Assembly (NCBI RefSeq): GCF_002197845.1
Contig: NZ_NIDE01000019.1
Span: forward strand, 496,001 to 560,000
Source of the DNA: Fimbriiglobus ruber
Lineage (GTDB): Bacteria; Planctomycetota; Planctomycetia; Gemmatales; Gemmataceae
Length of the DNA stretch: 64,000 nucleotides
Reading direction: 5' to 3'
Positions 44,079 through 51,508 of the stretch are shown in pieces; position 1 is the stretch's first letter; every line of letters starts with the position of its first letter. Made by a program: the position numbers and the translations under genes. The notes below the pieces were generated by a model. It did no database searches, was not told where the DNA came from, and was given only the letters and a program-made list of their open reading frames with translations.

Positions 44079-45209
44079 ATGCGCACTTCAGTAAAGCGGG
44101 GCCGTACCGTGCCGACTCGCGTCGCGACGTTCAACGTGAACAATCTGTTCGATCGGCCGCGGGTTTTTCAGACGGACGGGCCGAACGGGCCGACCCTCGG
44201 CGGGGTGGTCCGCGACATCCAGGAGTTGCAAGCGCTGCTCGGCCGCGACCTGTACGACGCCGCGACGAAAGCGCGGATCGTCGAGCTGCTAACCAAGTAT
44301 CAATTCCAATCCGACAATCCGAACCGCTGGTTTACGATTAATGAGGTGCGCGGCTCGCTGTACGACGTCCGCGACGGCCGCATCGAGATCCGGCCCGCCG
44401 GGCGGACGGGCTGGGTCGGGACCGTCGAACTCGTCCGGGACGTGGTCCCGAGTGCGTGTACCGACAACACCGGCCGGGTCATCGCGGCGGTCCGGCCGCA
44501 CGTGATGTGTGTGGCCGAGGTCGAGAGCCGGCTCACCCTCGACCACTTCAACCGGGCCGTCCTCCGGCGGTTCGGGTGGACGTTCGAGCACACCATGCTG
44601 ATCGACGGGAACGACCGGCGGGGAATCGACGTGGGACTGATGTCCCGGTTCCCGATCGGGGCCATGTTCAGCCACATCGACGACCCGGACCCGCTCGACA
44701 ACGACACCGGCAAACTCTTCAACCGCGATTGCCCGGAATACGAAGTTTGCCTCCCTTCCGGTCGGTCGCTGTGGATGTTGTGCAACCACCTCAAAAGTAA
44801 GCGGGTGCAACCGGGCGGCGACTCATTCGCGGAGGGCAAGCGGACCCGGCAGGCGAACCGGATCGCCGAACTCCTTCAAAATTACGATTTGACGCACGAC
44901 CTCGTGGTCGTGGCCGGCGACATGAACGACACCCCGGACAGCCCGGCCCTTCGGAATCTTCTCGCCACGCCAAACTTGTTCGACGTGCTTTCGTCGCTCA
45001 AGTTGTCCGGTCCGCGGTGGACGATCCGCCATTTGCGGGACCACGAACAAATCGATTTCTTGTTGGTTTCGCAACCGTTGTGGGAGAAACTGTCGGCGGT
45101 GGGCGTGGAGCGGCGCGGGATGTACGAGCCCGGCTCGTTCCCCGAAATTCGCTCCCGCGAGGATCAGGCTTCGGACCACGCGTGCGTGTGGGCGGAGTTC
45201 GATATTTAA
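44079..45209 (+). CDS. Endonuclease/exonuclease/phosphatase (EEP) family protein
   Basis: The 376-aa protein has the DNase I-like EEP fold. It shows ATFNVNNLFDRPR (metal-binding Asn), VMCVAEVESRLTLDHFN (metal-binding Glu), GIDVGLMSRFPIG, LCNHLKSKR (catalytic His), VVVAGDMNDTPDSPAL (Asp and Asn) and QIDFLLVSQPL. The end SDHACVWAEF has the catalytic Asp-His pair. All core residues are present, so it should be an active phosphodiesterase or phosphatase. There is no signal peptide, so it acts in the cytosol; the substrate (nucleic acid, lipid or inositol phosphate) is unknown. The start could be the ATG at 44079 or a GTG ten codons in. Confidence 0.9.
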   Translation: MRTSVKRGRTVPTRVATFNVNNLFDRPRVFQTDGPNGPTLGGVVRDIQELQALLGRDLYDAATKARIVELLTKYQFQSDNPNRWFTINEVRGSLYDVRDGRIEIRPAGRTGWVGTVELVRDVVPSACTDNTGRVIAAVRPHVMCVAEVESRLTLDHFNRAVLRRFGWTFEHTMLIDGNDRRGIDVGLMSRFPIGAMFSHIDDPDPLDNDTGKLFNRDCPEYEVCLPSGRSLWMLCNHLKSKRVQPGGDSFAEGKRTRQANRIAELLQNYDLTHDLVVVAGDMNDTPDSPALRNLLATPNLFDVLSSLKLSGPRWTIRHLRDHEQIDFLLVSQPLWEKLSAVGVERRGMYEPGSFPEIRSREDQASDHACVWAEFDI

Positions 45210-45338
45210 CGCGCCGCTCGACGCGCGACCGAATCTCGGCTCGACCGGCACCGTTGCCCGCGCCAGGTGTTATGATTGCTAGGAACCGTTGGATTGTGGC
45301 CGAAGGGCGTCCCCGTCAAATTTTCCTGGGGTCGAGAG

Positions 45339-46061
45339 ATGGCGACGAAAACGAACCGCTCCCGCGATCACGCGGGTTCGACCTTACCCAGGAAGGGTCG
45401 GGAATTTGTCCCACCGCGGCGGGGCGAAAAACCACCGGCCGCGACCGGGCGCGGGATCGGCATTGCGGCGCTCGGGATGTTGTTGTTCGCCGGAGTTTTG
45501 GTCGGATTCATGATGGGGTTTGGCAAGTCCGAGAAAAAGCCGTCGCGGGTGCGGGCCGAAGTCGCACAGGCTACGCCTTCCTCAACGCCGGCCACGACTC
45601 CGAATCCCCTGTCCGGAAGCACGACACCCCCGCCATTGACCCATCCCGAACCACAACCCGAACCGAAGAAACCGGAGCCCAAAAAACCCGAACCGAAGAA
45701 GCCGGAACCCAAGAAAGAAGAAGCCAAAAAGCCGGAGCCGAAGAAGCCCGACCCGAAGCCCAAGACCGAACCGAAAACCGCTGTGACGGCAGTGCCGTTC
45801 GCCAAGGTCGCGGCGATCTTCAAGTCAAACTGCCTGCTCTGCCACGGCGACCCGACGATCAAGGGCGGTCTCGACATCCGCTCGATTGCAAGCATCAAGA
45901 AGGGTGGCGACAGCGGCCCCGGGATCATGCCGGGCGTGCCCGCCAAGAGCCAGCTGTGGATGTCGATCGAGAACGGCGAAATGCCCCCGCCGAACAAGCC
46001 CCAACTCACGGACGCCGAGAAGAAGCTGATTAAAGACTGGATCGCCAGCGGAGCCAATTAA
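45339..46061 (+). CDS. Membrane-anchored planctomycete cytochrome c (PSCyt1-like)
   Basis: I start it at the ATG at 45339 (MATKTNRSRDHAGS), where the product (240 aa) becomes typical. A basic cytosolic lead is followed by one membrane helix (GIGIAALGMLLFAGVLVGFM). Then comes a roughly 60-residue linker of near-perfect EPKKP repeats, and the PSCyt1 domain with FKSNCLLCHGDPTIKGGLDI (CxxCH haem site) and NGEMPPPNKPQLTDAEKKLI (Met ligand region in EMPPP). Such domains occur at the N-terminus of large planctomycete multi-domain proteins; here it stands alone on a spacer, as an electron carrier or redox sensor outside the membrane. Partners are not visible. Confidence 0.88.
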   Translation: MATKTNRSRDHAGSTLPRKGREFVPPRRGEKPPAATGRGIGIAALGMLLFAGVLVGFMMGFGKSEKKPSRVRAEVAQATPSSTPATTPNPLSGSTTPPPLTHPEPQPEPKKPEPKKPEPKKPEPKKEEAKKPEPKKPDPKPKTEPKTAVTAVPFAKVAAIFKSNCLLCHGDPTIKGGLDIRSIASIKKGGDSGPGIMPGVPAKSQLWMSIENGEMPPPNKPQLTDAEKKLIKDWIASGAN

Positions 46062-46066
46062 GAACA

Positions 46067-46178
46067 TTTCGCCGCAGATAAACGCAGATGAACGCGGATC
46101 AGATCAGAGATCAATCAAGAATTCGATTCTTTGATCTTTGATCTGATCCGCGTTCATCTGCGTTTATCTGCGGCGAAA
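46067..46178. repeat. Palindromic repeat of the cgcagataaacgcagatgaa type
   Basis: Left arm 46067-46114 and right arm 46131-46178 are reverse complements at 47 of 48 positions with a 16-base loop. It starts TTTCGCCGCAGATAAACGCA. A decayed copy lies at 1701-1795. It follows the cytochrome stop by 5 bases and probably also ends that transcript. Confidence 0.92.
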
Positions 46179-46238
46179 AATCTTACGGATGTGGTGCCGG
46201 TTTGAGACGGTCATGAAAAACTCAGAGGGATTTCAGGT

Positions 46239-47045
46239 ATGGATTTGGAATTAGCGGGACGCACGGCGGTCGTGTTCGGCGGCGCCCGCGGCTTGGGGCA
46301 CGCGATCGCGGTTGCGCTTGGGCGTGAGGGCGCGCGGATCGCACTCGTCGACGTGTCGCCGGTCGTCCACGGGGTTGCGGAAGAGTTTGCGGCCGCGGGC
46401 GTGAAAGCGGTGGGGTACGTCGCCGATGCCACGGACTACGCCGCCGTGCGGGCGACGGCCGACCGCATCCGCGCGGACTTCGGAAGCGTCGACCACGTGC
46501 AATTCGCCGTCGGAATCGGGTCGGGGCAGTTCGGCTTCCCGTTCTGGAACGTCGACCCGGGCGTTTGGGATCGCGTTCTCCGCGTGAATCTGGTGGCGGC
46601 CGTCAACGTCGCCCACGCATTCGCGCCGGGCATGGCCGAGGCCCGGAAGGGGACGTTTCTGTTCCTGTCGTCCGTGGCGGGGCAGATGGGATCGCAGACC
46701 GACCCGCCGTACAGCGCGGCGAAGGCCGGGTTGATTAACTTCGCCCAGTGCGCCGCGAAAGACCTGGCCCCGTTCGGCGTCCGCGTGAACACGATCTGCC
46801 CGGGGATGATCAAGACGGACCTCAATCGCTCCGTCTGGCAGGCGTGGGCCGGCCAACAGCCGCCGGACCTGTGGCGGTCTTACGAGGACTGGACGGCCGA
46901 GAAAATTCAGAAGGTCGTGCCGCTCAACCGCTGGCAAACGCCCGAAGATGTTGCTGCAATGGCCGTGTTCCTCGCGTCCGCCCGCGCCGCGAACGTCACC
47001 GGCCAGACGATCAACGTCGACGGCGGCTTCGTGATGCATTGGTGA
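46239..47045 (+). CDS. SDR-family oxidoreductase
   Basis: The 268-aa classical SDR has the cofactor loop AVVFGGARGLGHAIAVALGR, the NAD-type acidic end VDVS, VADATDYAAV and HVQFAVGIGS. This last is a divergent version of the usual NNAG: here AVGI, so the NNAG motif is lost. The catalytic Ser is in LFLSSVAGQMGS, YSAAKAGLINF carries YxxxK, and CPGMIKTDLNRS and NVDGGFVMHW close the protein. The length is normal and catalytic residues are present. It uses NAD(H) or NADP(H); the substrate is unknown. The downstream DUF1080 gene starts 28 bases later, so they may be cotranscribed. Confidence 0.9.
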   Translation: MDLELAGRTAVVFGGARGLGHAIAVALGREGARIALVDVSPVVHGVAEEFAAAGVKAVGYVADATDYAAVRATADRIRADFGSVDHVQFAVGIGSGQFGFPFWNVDPGVWDRVLRVNLVAAVNVAHAFAPGMAEARKGTFLFLSSVAGQMGSQTDPPYSAAKAGLINFAQCAAKDLAPFGVRVNTICPGMIKTDLNRSVWQAWAGQQPPDLWRSYEDWTAEKIQKVVPLNRWQTPEDVAAMAVFLASARAANVTGQTINVDGGFVMHW

Positions 47046-47073
47046 TCCCGATTCCTTTTCGGAGGCTCCGGCT

Positions 47074-47808
47074 GTGCGATACTTCCTCTCCCGCGCCTTT
47101 TCTCTGGCGGCAGTCGCCGTCGTTTCCCTCACGCTTTCGGCCCGCGCGGCCGATCCGGCGCCCGTCTCGGGTGTGGACGCGGTCGTGAAGAAGTTGCCCG
47201 CGACCGAAAAGCCGATCCACCTGTTCGACGGCAAAGACCTCGACGGCTGGGACGGCGCGAAGGAGTATTGGTCCGTTCAGGACGGGGCGATCCGCGGCGC
47301 GAATACCAGCCCGGTCCCGAGCAGCACGTACCTGTTCACCAAGGACAGCTACCGGAACTTCCGCTTGCTGCTCGAAGTCAAGCAAACCCGGTCGCCGAAG
47401 CATTCGCCCATGCACTCGGCCGTCGCCGTCCTCGGCGAACGCTTCACCGACAAGGGCGACAACGCCCACGGCTTCAAAGGGCCACTCGTCATGTTCTGCA
47501 ACGACTGGGGCGTCTGGGACGCACACCGTCGGAACCGCGTTGCCCCGGGCGGCGCGGGCGGCAAACTGGAAAAGGTCGGCGAGTGGAACCTGATCGAAGT
47601 GCTGGCGGTCGGCAACCACATCCGCTGCGCGGCCAACGGCGGGCTCGTTTTCGACTTCACGGACAAGCCGGAAATGCTGAAGGAATCACCAATCGGATTA
47701 CAACTGCACGCCAACGGCCAACCGCAGGAGTTCTTGTTCCGCGGGCTGGTTCTGACGAAAGACCCGGAAGACAAGCTCGTGACCGCGAAGGACGAAGCGA
47801 AGCCGTGA
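47074..47808 (+). CDS. Secreted DUF1080 (LamG-like, glycoside-hydrolase-related) protein, GTG start
   Basis: The 244-aa protein starts at a GTG with GGAGG upstream and has a signal peptide (MRYFLSRAFSLAAVAVVSLT). The mature part is one DUF1080 / 3-keto-disaccharide hydrolase domain: IHLFDGKDLDGWDGAKEYWS, VQDGAIRG, YRNFRLLLEVKQTRSPKHSP, GEWNLIEVLAVGNHIRCAAN and IGLQLHANGQPQEFLFRGL. This jelly-roll fold is greatly expanded in planctomycetes and binds or cleaves carbohydrates. It probably works outside the cytoplasm. It follows the SDR gene closely. Confidence 0.92.
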   Translation: MRYFLSRAFSLAAVAVVSLTLSARAADPAPVSGVDAVVKKLPATEKPIHLFDGKDLDGWDGAKEYWSVQDGAIRGANTSPVPSSTYLFTKDSYRNFRLLLEVKQTRSPKHSPMHSAVAVLGERFTDKGDNAHGFKGPLVMFCNDWGVWDAHRRNRVAPGGAGGKLEKVGEWNLIEVLAVGNHIRCAANGGLVFDFTDKPEMLKESPIGLQLHANGQPQEFLFRGLVLTKDPEDKLVTAKDEAKP

Positions 47809-47871
47809 TTCCAGTCAGATGCCGAATGCGTCCGATACGCGGCTCAATACCGTTGGGGTTTATGCTTTCCA

Positions 47872-48501
47872 ATGACGCTCCCGACCTCGTACCGTCCGGT
47901 CAAACTCGTCGCCGTTGATCTCTCGGGTCGAGGTCTGGTGGAGGCATTCGTATTTCGCGACTATCCCGCAAACCGTCTGAGTGTGATCGAACGTGATTGG
48001 GCGCTTGCCCGAGAGCGAGCGTATCAGGAAGGTCTTGGATCGGGACTTTATCTTCTGGAACATTCTCATTGGGATTGGCGCCGGAAAGAAAAGAGCATAG
48101 AAGATGGCCGGCACATGCTGCTGGCTCTTGAGTGCCGCGACGAGACTCAAGGGCTTATGGCTATCCAGAGATCACCTCGACATTCCGTCCTCTCATCCGG
48201 TGCAGCGGTCGTGTACGTGGATTATGTCGAAGCGGCACCTTGGAATCTGAAAGCGTCTTCGGTCGCTCCGCGATATCTCGGTGTCGGAACGATCTTGCTC
48301 GCCGAAGCCGTGCGCCTGAGCATAGAAACGGGCCACGAGGGAAGGGTCGGGTTGCACTCGCTCCCGCAGGCTGAAGGGTTCTACCGGCGGTGTGGGATGA
48401 ACCGGCTCGGTCCCGATTCCGCCTACTACGACTTGACTTACTTTGAGTACACTGGCCAGCAGGCAGTATCATGGCTCGCTGGGCTGGAGGGTCCAGTATG
48501 A
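47872..48501 (+). CDS. GNAT-like acetyltransferase
   Basis: The 209-aa protein has a GNAT-type C-terminal half. Strand VVYVDYVEAAPWN leads to RYLGVGTILLAEAVRLSIET, where RxxGxG/A is the acetyl-CoA loop (RYLGVG). GRVGLHSLPQAEGFYRRCGM is the typical last part of the fold. The N-terminal half is divergent. The acceptor is unknown. Its TGA overlaps the ATG of a 71-aa protein (ATGA), a tight pair that recalls toxin-antitoxin or enzyme-modulator couples, though in known GNAT toxins the antitoxin usually comes first. It starts after a 63-base gap from the DUF1080 gene. Confidence 0.72.
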   Translation: MTLPTSYRPVKLVAVDLSGRGLVEAFVFRDYPANRLSVIERDWALARERAYQEGLGSGLYLLEHSHWDWRRKEKSIEDGRHMLLALECRDETQGLMAIQRSPRHSVLSSGAAVVYVDYVEAAPWNLKASSVAPRYLGVGTILLAEAVRLSIETGHEGRVGLHSLPQAEGFYRRCGMNRLGPDSAYYDLTYFEYTGQQAVSWLAGLEGPV

Positions 48502-48713
48502 CTAACTCTTTTGAAGAACGTTACCGGCAACTTTTGGAGATGGAAGACGGGGAACCCATCTCCGCAGGCGCCCGAGTTTCACACGTTCGGACCGCCATCG
48601 AGTCGGGTCGGGGAGTTTACGTCGATCTTTCTTCGGTCGCGGAGGAAAAGCGAGCGGCCTTACTGGACGAGATCCAAGCACTCGTCGCTCGTTACTCGCC
48701 CGTTGCCCATTAG
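48498..48713 (+). CDS. 71-aa acidic protein coupled to the GNAT gene
   Basis: The start ATG at 48498 overlaps the GNAT stop by four bases. The 71-residue product, starting MTNSFEERYRQLLEMEDGEP, is acidic and mostly helical, with a C-terminal helix (SVAEEKRAALLDEIQALVAR). No Cys pair, membrane helix or DNA-binding motif is visible. Tight coupling implies the two proteins are needed in a set ratio. I do not recognise a family. Confidence 0.65.
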   Translation: MTNSFEERYRQLLEMEDGEPISAGARVSHVRTAIESGRGVYVDLSSVAEEKRAALLDEIQALVARYSPVAH

Positions 48714-48803
48714 CGACGTTCGGTTCGTATTTCCTTTTGCCCCGACGCCCCTCGTGTCGGGTTCGTGTTTCACATTCGATATTTGGTACGAGTGAAGTCC
48801 ACC

Positions 48804-48963
48804 CGGGGTCGGCCCAGGGCTCACGGCCTGGGCTAATCGCTGTCGCCCCGTTGGGGCTCAAAACCGCCGAACGGGCCGCGTTTTCCGATTTCTCCTCGAC
48901 CGATTGGAAGCCCCAACGGGGCGACAGCGAATAGCCCAGGCCGTCAGCCCTGGGCCGACCCCG
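48804..48963. repeat. Long palindromic element B (55-bp arms)
   Basis: Left arm 48804-48858 and right arm 48909-48963 are reverse complements at 53 of 55 positions, with 50 bases between. Each arm again holds two smaller hairpins, around GCCCAGGGCTCACGGCCTGG and around CGCCCCGTTGGGGC, in the same order as element A. It separates the 71-aa protein gene from the convergent ABC-2 permease gene. Confidence 0.92.
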
Positions 48964-49013
48964 AGGAGACTGCTTCTCAACCCAACGCCAGCCTCTGGCG
49001 TTCCAGACTTCCC

Positions 49014-50447
49014 TCACTCCAGCTTCATCGCGAACCACGCAAGCAGCAGAAAAACGCCGCCGAAGCCGGCCAACACCCCGCACGACAACAACACCTGGCT
49101 CACGTTCGGGGCCGCCCCGTCCGGGTTGAGGAGTTGGGCGTAGGCGTCGAGGGCCCAGGCGTGCGGGGTGACGAGACTGATCTGTCGCATTTCTTCGGGC
49201 ATCATCTCGCGCGGCATCATCGACCCGCTCACGCCAGCCAGCACCAATACGAGTAGCGTGCCGTAGACGGCGACTTGCGTTTCCGTCTTCGCGAGCCCGG
49301 CGACCAGCACGGCTAACCCGACCGCCGCGAGCGAGGTGCCACACACCACGGGCACCAACAGCCACGGTTCCGGCCCCCAACTCATGCCGAATACGAGCTT
49401 GCCGCACAGTAGCAGAAAAGCGCCCTGAAACAGAGATACGACCAAGCAGGGGATCACTTTCCCGAGCAGGATTTGCCCGCGCGAAAGTGGTGCCAGGCGG
49501 AGCCGCGTTAAAGTCCCGTGTCGGCGTTCGGCCACGAACAACCAGCCCACGGTCAGCACGAGGAAGAACGCGAACGTGACCGTGTACGAGGGCACGAGAA
49601 CCTGATACCGTACTGTCCCGCGCTTCAACCCAAAGATTTGATCCTGCTCAGAATAGGAGGCGCGGTTTTCGTCTTTGTGTTCCGGGGCCTCGCTCTTGGT
49701 CAGAGAAGACCAGGTTTTTGCCGTGAACTTGTAATTGTTGAAAAAGTTTTCGATACCCTTCTTCATCGCCGCACCGATCACGACCTTCATGCTGGCCGGC
49801 ATGGAAAACCCGCCCGGAAGCCGGGGCAGATATTTCTCCATCTTCTCCAAAAACTTCTCGGTCCCGATCAGGTCGAAGGCCTGGCCGATCATCCACGGGA
49901 TGACGACCCGAAACAGACTCACCTGCACGACCTGCTGTATCACCGAACTGCCGACCGGCTGGGTCGGGTTGGTCAGGAATTCGACGCCGACGGCTTCGGT
50001 CCGGACGCCGTCGCGAAACAGGGGGTTGATCGGGTCTTTCTTGAACTCCTCCCCGACGAACGAACACCGCTGCAACCGGTCGCTAAATTCCGGCTTGAGG
50101 ACGACGACTGCGGCCCGGTCCCCGCGTTCGACCAGTCGTTTCGCCTCCTCGCGCGTGGCGATCCGCTCGACGCGGATGTTGGCCGTGTCGGTCAGGTCAT
50201 CGAGGAAGATGTCGGACCACGGGACGGGGGGAAATTCCCGTTTGGCGTCGGGCGGGAGCCCGGCGTCCTCGACCACGACCGACACGCGGATGCGGTCGTC
50301 CGGCTTTTTCCCGAACACGCCGCCGAGCGACACGCCCAGGATGAGGATCAGGACGAGCGGCATCACGAGCAGGATGACCGCCGACCGCGGGTCGCGGATG
50401 AGGAGTCGGAGGTCTTTGTGCGCGATGGCAAGTATGGGCATGAGCAT
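49014..50447 (-). CDS. ABC-2 type exporter permease
   Basis: The 477-aa permease has an N-terminal helix after the conserved AIAHKDLRLLIRDPRSAVIL. A periplasmic domain of about 240 residues follows, with a helical part (FLEKMEKYLPRLPGGFS). Five C-terminal helices start at YTVTFAFFLVLTVGWLFVAE, with the ABC-2 motif RRHGTLTRLRLAPLSRGQIL between TM2 and TM3. This is the NatB/YhaP-like ABC2_membrane_3 type. The ATPase gene is 83 bases upstream on the same strand. Export of an ion, drug or lipid is plausible; the substrate is unknown. The start is MLMPILA at 50447 or MPILA two codons on. Confidence 0.9.
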   Translation of the reverse strand: MLMPILAIAHKDLRLLIRDPRSAVILLVMPLVLILILGVSLGGVFGKKPDDRIRVSVVVEDAGLPPDAKREFPPVPWSDIFLDDLTDTANIRVERIATREEAKRLVERGDRAAVVVLKPEFSDRLQRCSFVGEEFKKDPINPLFRDGVRTEAVGVEFLTNPTQPVGSSVIQQVVQVSLFRVVIPWMIGQAFDLIGTEKFLEKMEKYLPRLPGGFSMPASMKVVIGAAMKKGIENFFNNYKFTAKTWSSLTKSEAPEHKDENRASYSEQDQIFGLKRGTVRYQVLVPSYTVTFAFFLVLTVGWLFVAERRHGTLTRLRLAPLSRGQILLGKVIPCLVVSLFQGAFLLLCGKLVFGMSWGPEPWLLVPVVCGTSLAAVGLAVLVAGLAKTETQVAVYGTLLVLVLAGVSGSMMPREMMPEEMRQISLVTPHAWALDAYAQLLNPDGAAPNVSQVLLSCGVLAGFGGVFLLLAWFAMKLE

Positions 50448-50470
50448 AATCGTCTCGTAAAGTCTGGGCC

Positions 50471-50515
50471 GCCCAGGTTCGACACGCCCAGGTTCGACAC
50501 GCCCGGGTTCGACAC
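50471..50515. repeat. Three tandem 15-bp repeats
   Basis: Three copies of GCCCAGGTTCGACAC (third copy with one change, GCCCGGGTTCGACAC) lie head-to-tail in the 83-base gap between the ABC ATPase and permease genes. The unit is a multiple of three and reads as RFDTP-like peptides in one plus frame, but the gap is not coding. Confidence 0.85.
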
Positions 50516-50530
50516 GCCGGGCGCGTCGGC

Positions 50531-51466
50531 TCAGTCCCGTAATCCGCGACCCGTGAGGTGCAGGAAAACACGTTCCAGGTTCGGCTGGTCAATGTTCAGC
50601 GCGGTCGGCTCGGCACCCAACTCCGTGCAAATGGCGATCAGTTTCGGCAGCACCGGGGCGACGTCGGTCGCGGTTAATTCCAGTCCGTCGGCCGTCGGCG
50701 TACAGTGCTTCACCCCCGGCAGCACCGCAATCCGTTCGACCAGGCCGGGCGGCACGGCCGACAGGTGGACGCGGGCGATCGCGTCCAGGCTCTTGAGCAG
50801 GTTCGTCCGCGTGTCGCAGGCCATCACCCGGCCGGCGTCGAGGATCGCGATCCGCGGGCAGAGCGATTGCACTTCTTCCATGTAGTGGCTGGTGTAAATC
50901 ACCGTCAGCCCGGCCGCGTTGAGGGCTTTCACCTGCTCGAAGATGTGGTTGCGCGATTGCGGGTCGACGCCCGTCGTCGGTTCGTCGAGGAGCAAAAGTT
51001 GCGGGCGGTGGACGACCGACACGGCGAGGTTCAACCGCCGCTTCATGCCGCCGGAAAAGGTACCCGCCCGATCGTTCCCGCGGTCCGTCAGGGCGACGGC
51101 CGCCAGCATCTCGTCGACCCGCTTCGCGAGGTCGCCGCCGCGCATGCCGTAGAGCTTGCCGAAGAAGGTCAGGTTTTCCCGGGCGGTCAGTTCGGGATAA
51201 ATCGCCAGATCCTGCGTGGCGAGGCCGACCGCCCGGCGGAGGTCGCGGTGAGAACTGTCGAAGGTCTTCCCGAACAAACTGACCGCGCCCCGGTCCGCGT
51301 TGGTGAGCCCGGAGAGGATCGAGAGGAGTGTCGTTTTGCCGGCGCCGTTCGGCCCGAGCAGGCCGAATAACTCGCCCGGGCTCACGGCCAGCGACACGCC
51401 GGCGAGTGCCGGCGAGCGGCCGTAGCTCTTGTGAACGTCCGTCGCGTCGAGAATCGGGGTCGTCAT
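50531..51466 (-). CDS. ABC-2 type exporter ATP-binding protein
   Basis: The 311-aa ATPase starts at the ATG at 51466 (MTTPILDATDVHKSYG). It has Walker A (GPNGAGKTT), the Q-loop (LATQDLAIYPELT), the signature FSGGMKRRLNLAVSV, Walker B LLLLDEPTTGVDP and the switch YTSHYMEE. It is of the NatA/DrrA type that pairs with ABC-2 permeases. The C-terminal 90 residues are a regulatory tail of usual length. It forms an operon with the permease downstream. The divergent photolyase gene starts 42 bases away, so the promoters overlap or lie back to back. Confidence 0.94.
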   Translation of the reverse strand: MTTPILDATDVHKSYGRSPALAGVSLAVSPGELFGLLGPNGAGKTTLLSILSGLTNADRGAVSLFGKTFDSSHRDLRRAVGLATQDLAIYPELTARENLTFFGKLYGMRGGDLAKRVDEMLAAVALTDRGNDRAGTFSGGMKRRLNLAVSVVHRPQLLLLDEPTTGVDPQSRNHIFEQVKALNAAGLTVIYTSHYMEEVQSLCPRIAILDAGRVMACDTRTNLLKSLDAIARVHLSAVPPGLVERIAVLPGVKHCTPTADGLELTATDVAPVLPKLIAICTELGAEPTALNIDQPNLERVFLHLTGRGLRD

Positions 51467-51508
51467 GGCGCCTATCATACGGGCGACCCGCGAACACGGT
51501 ATCCACCC

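Noticed and set aside
50471-50515. Possible CRISPR-like repeat array
   Set aside because: Units are contiguous 15-mers without spacers and only three copies; no cas genes nearby.
49518-50885. 455-codon plus-strand open frame
   Set aside because: Antisense to the ABC-2 operon and spans the tandem repeat; no motif.
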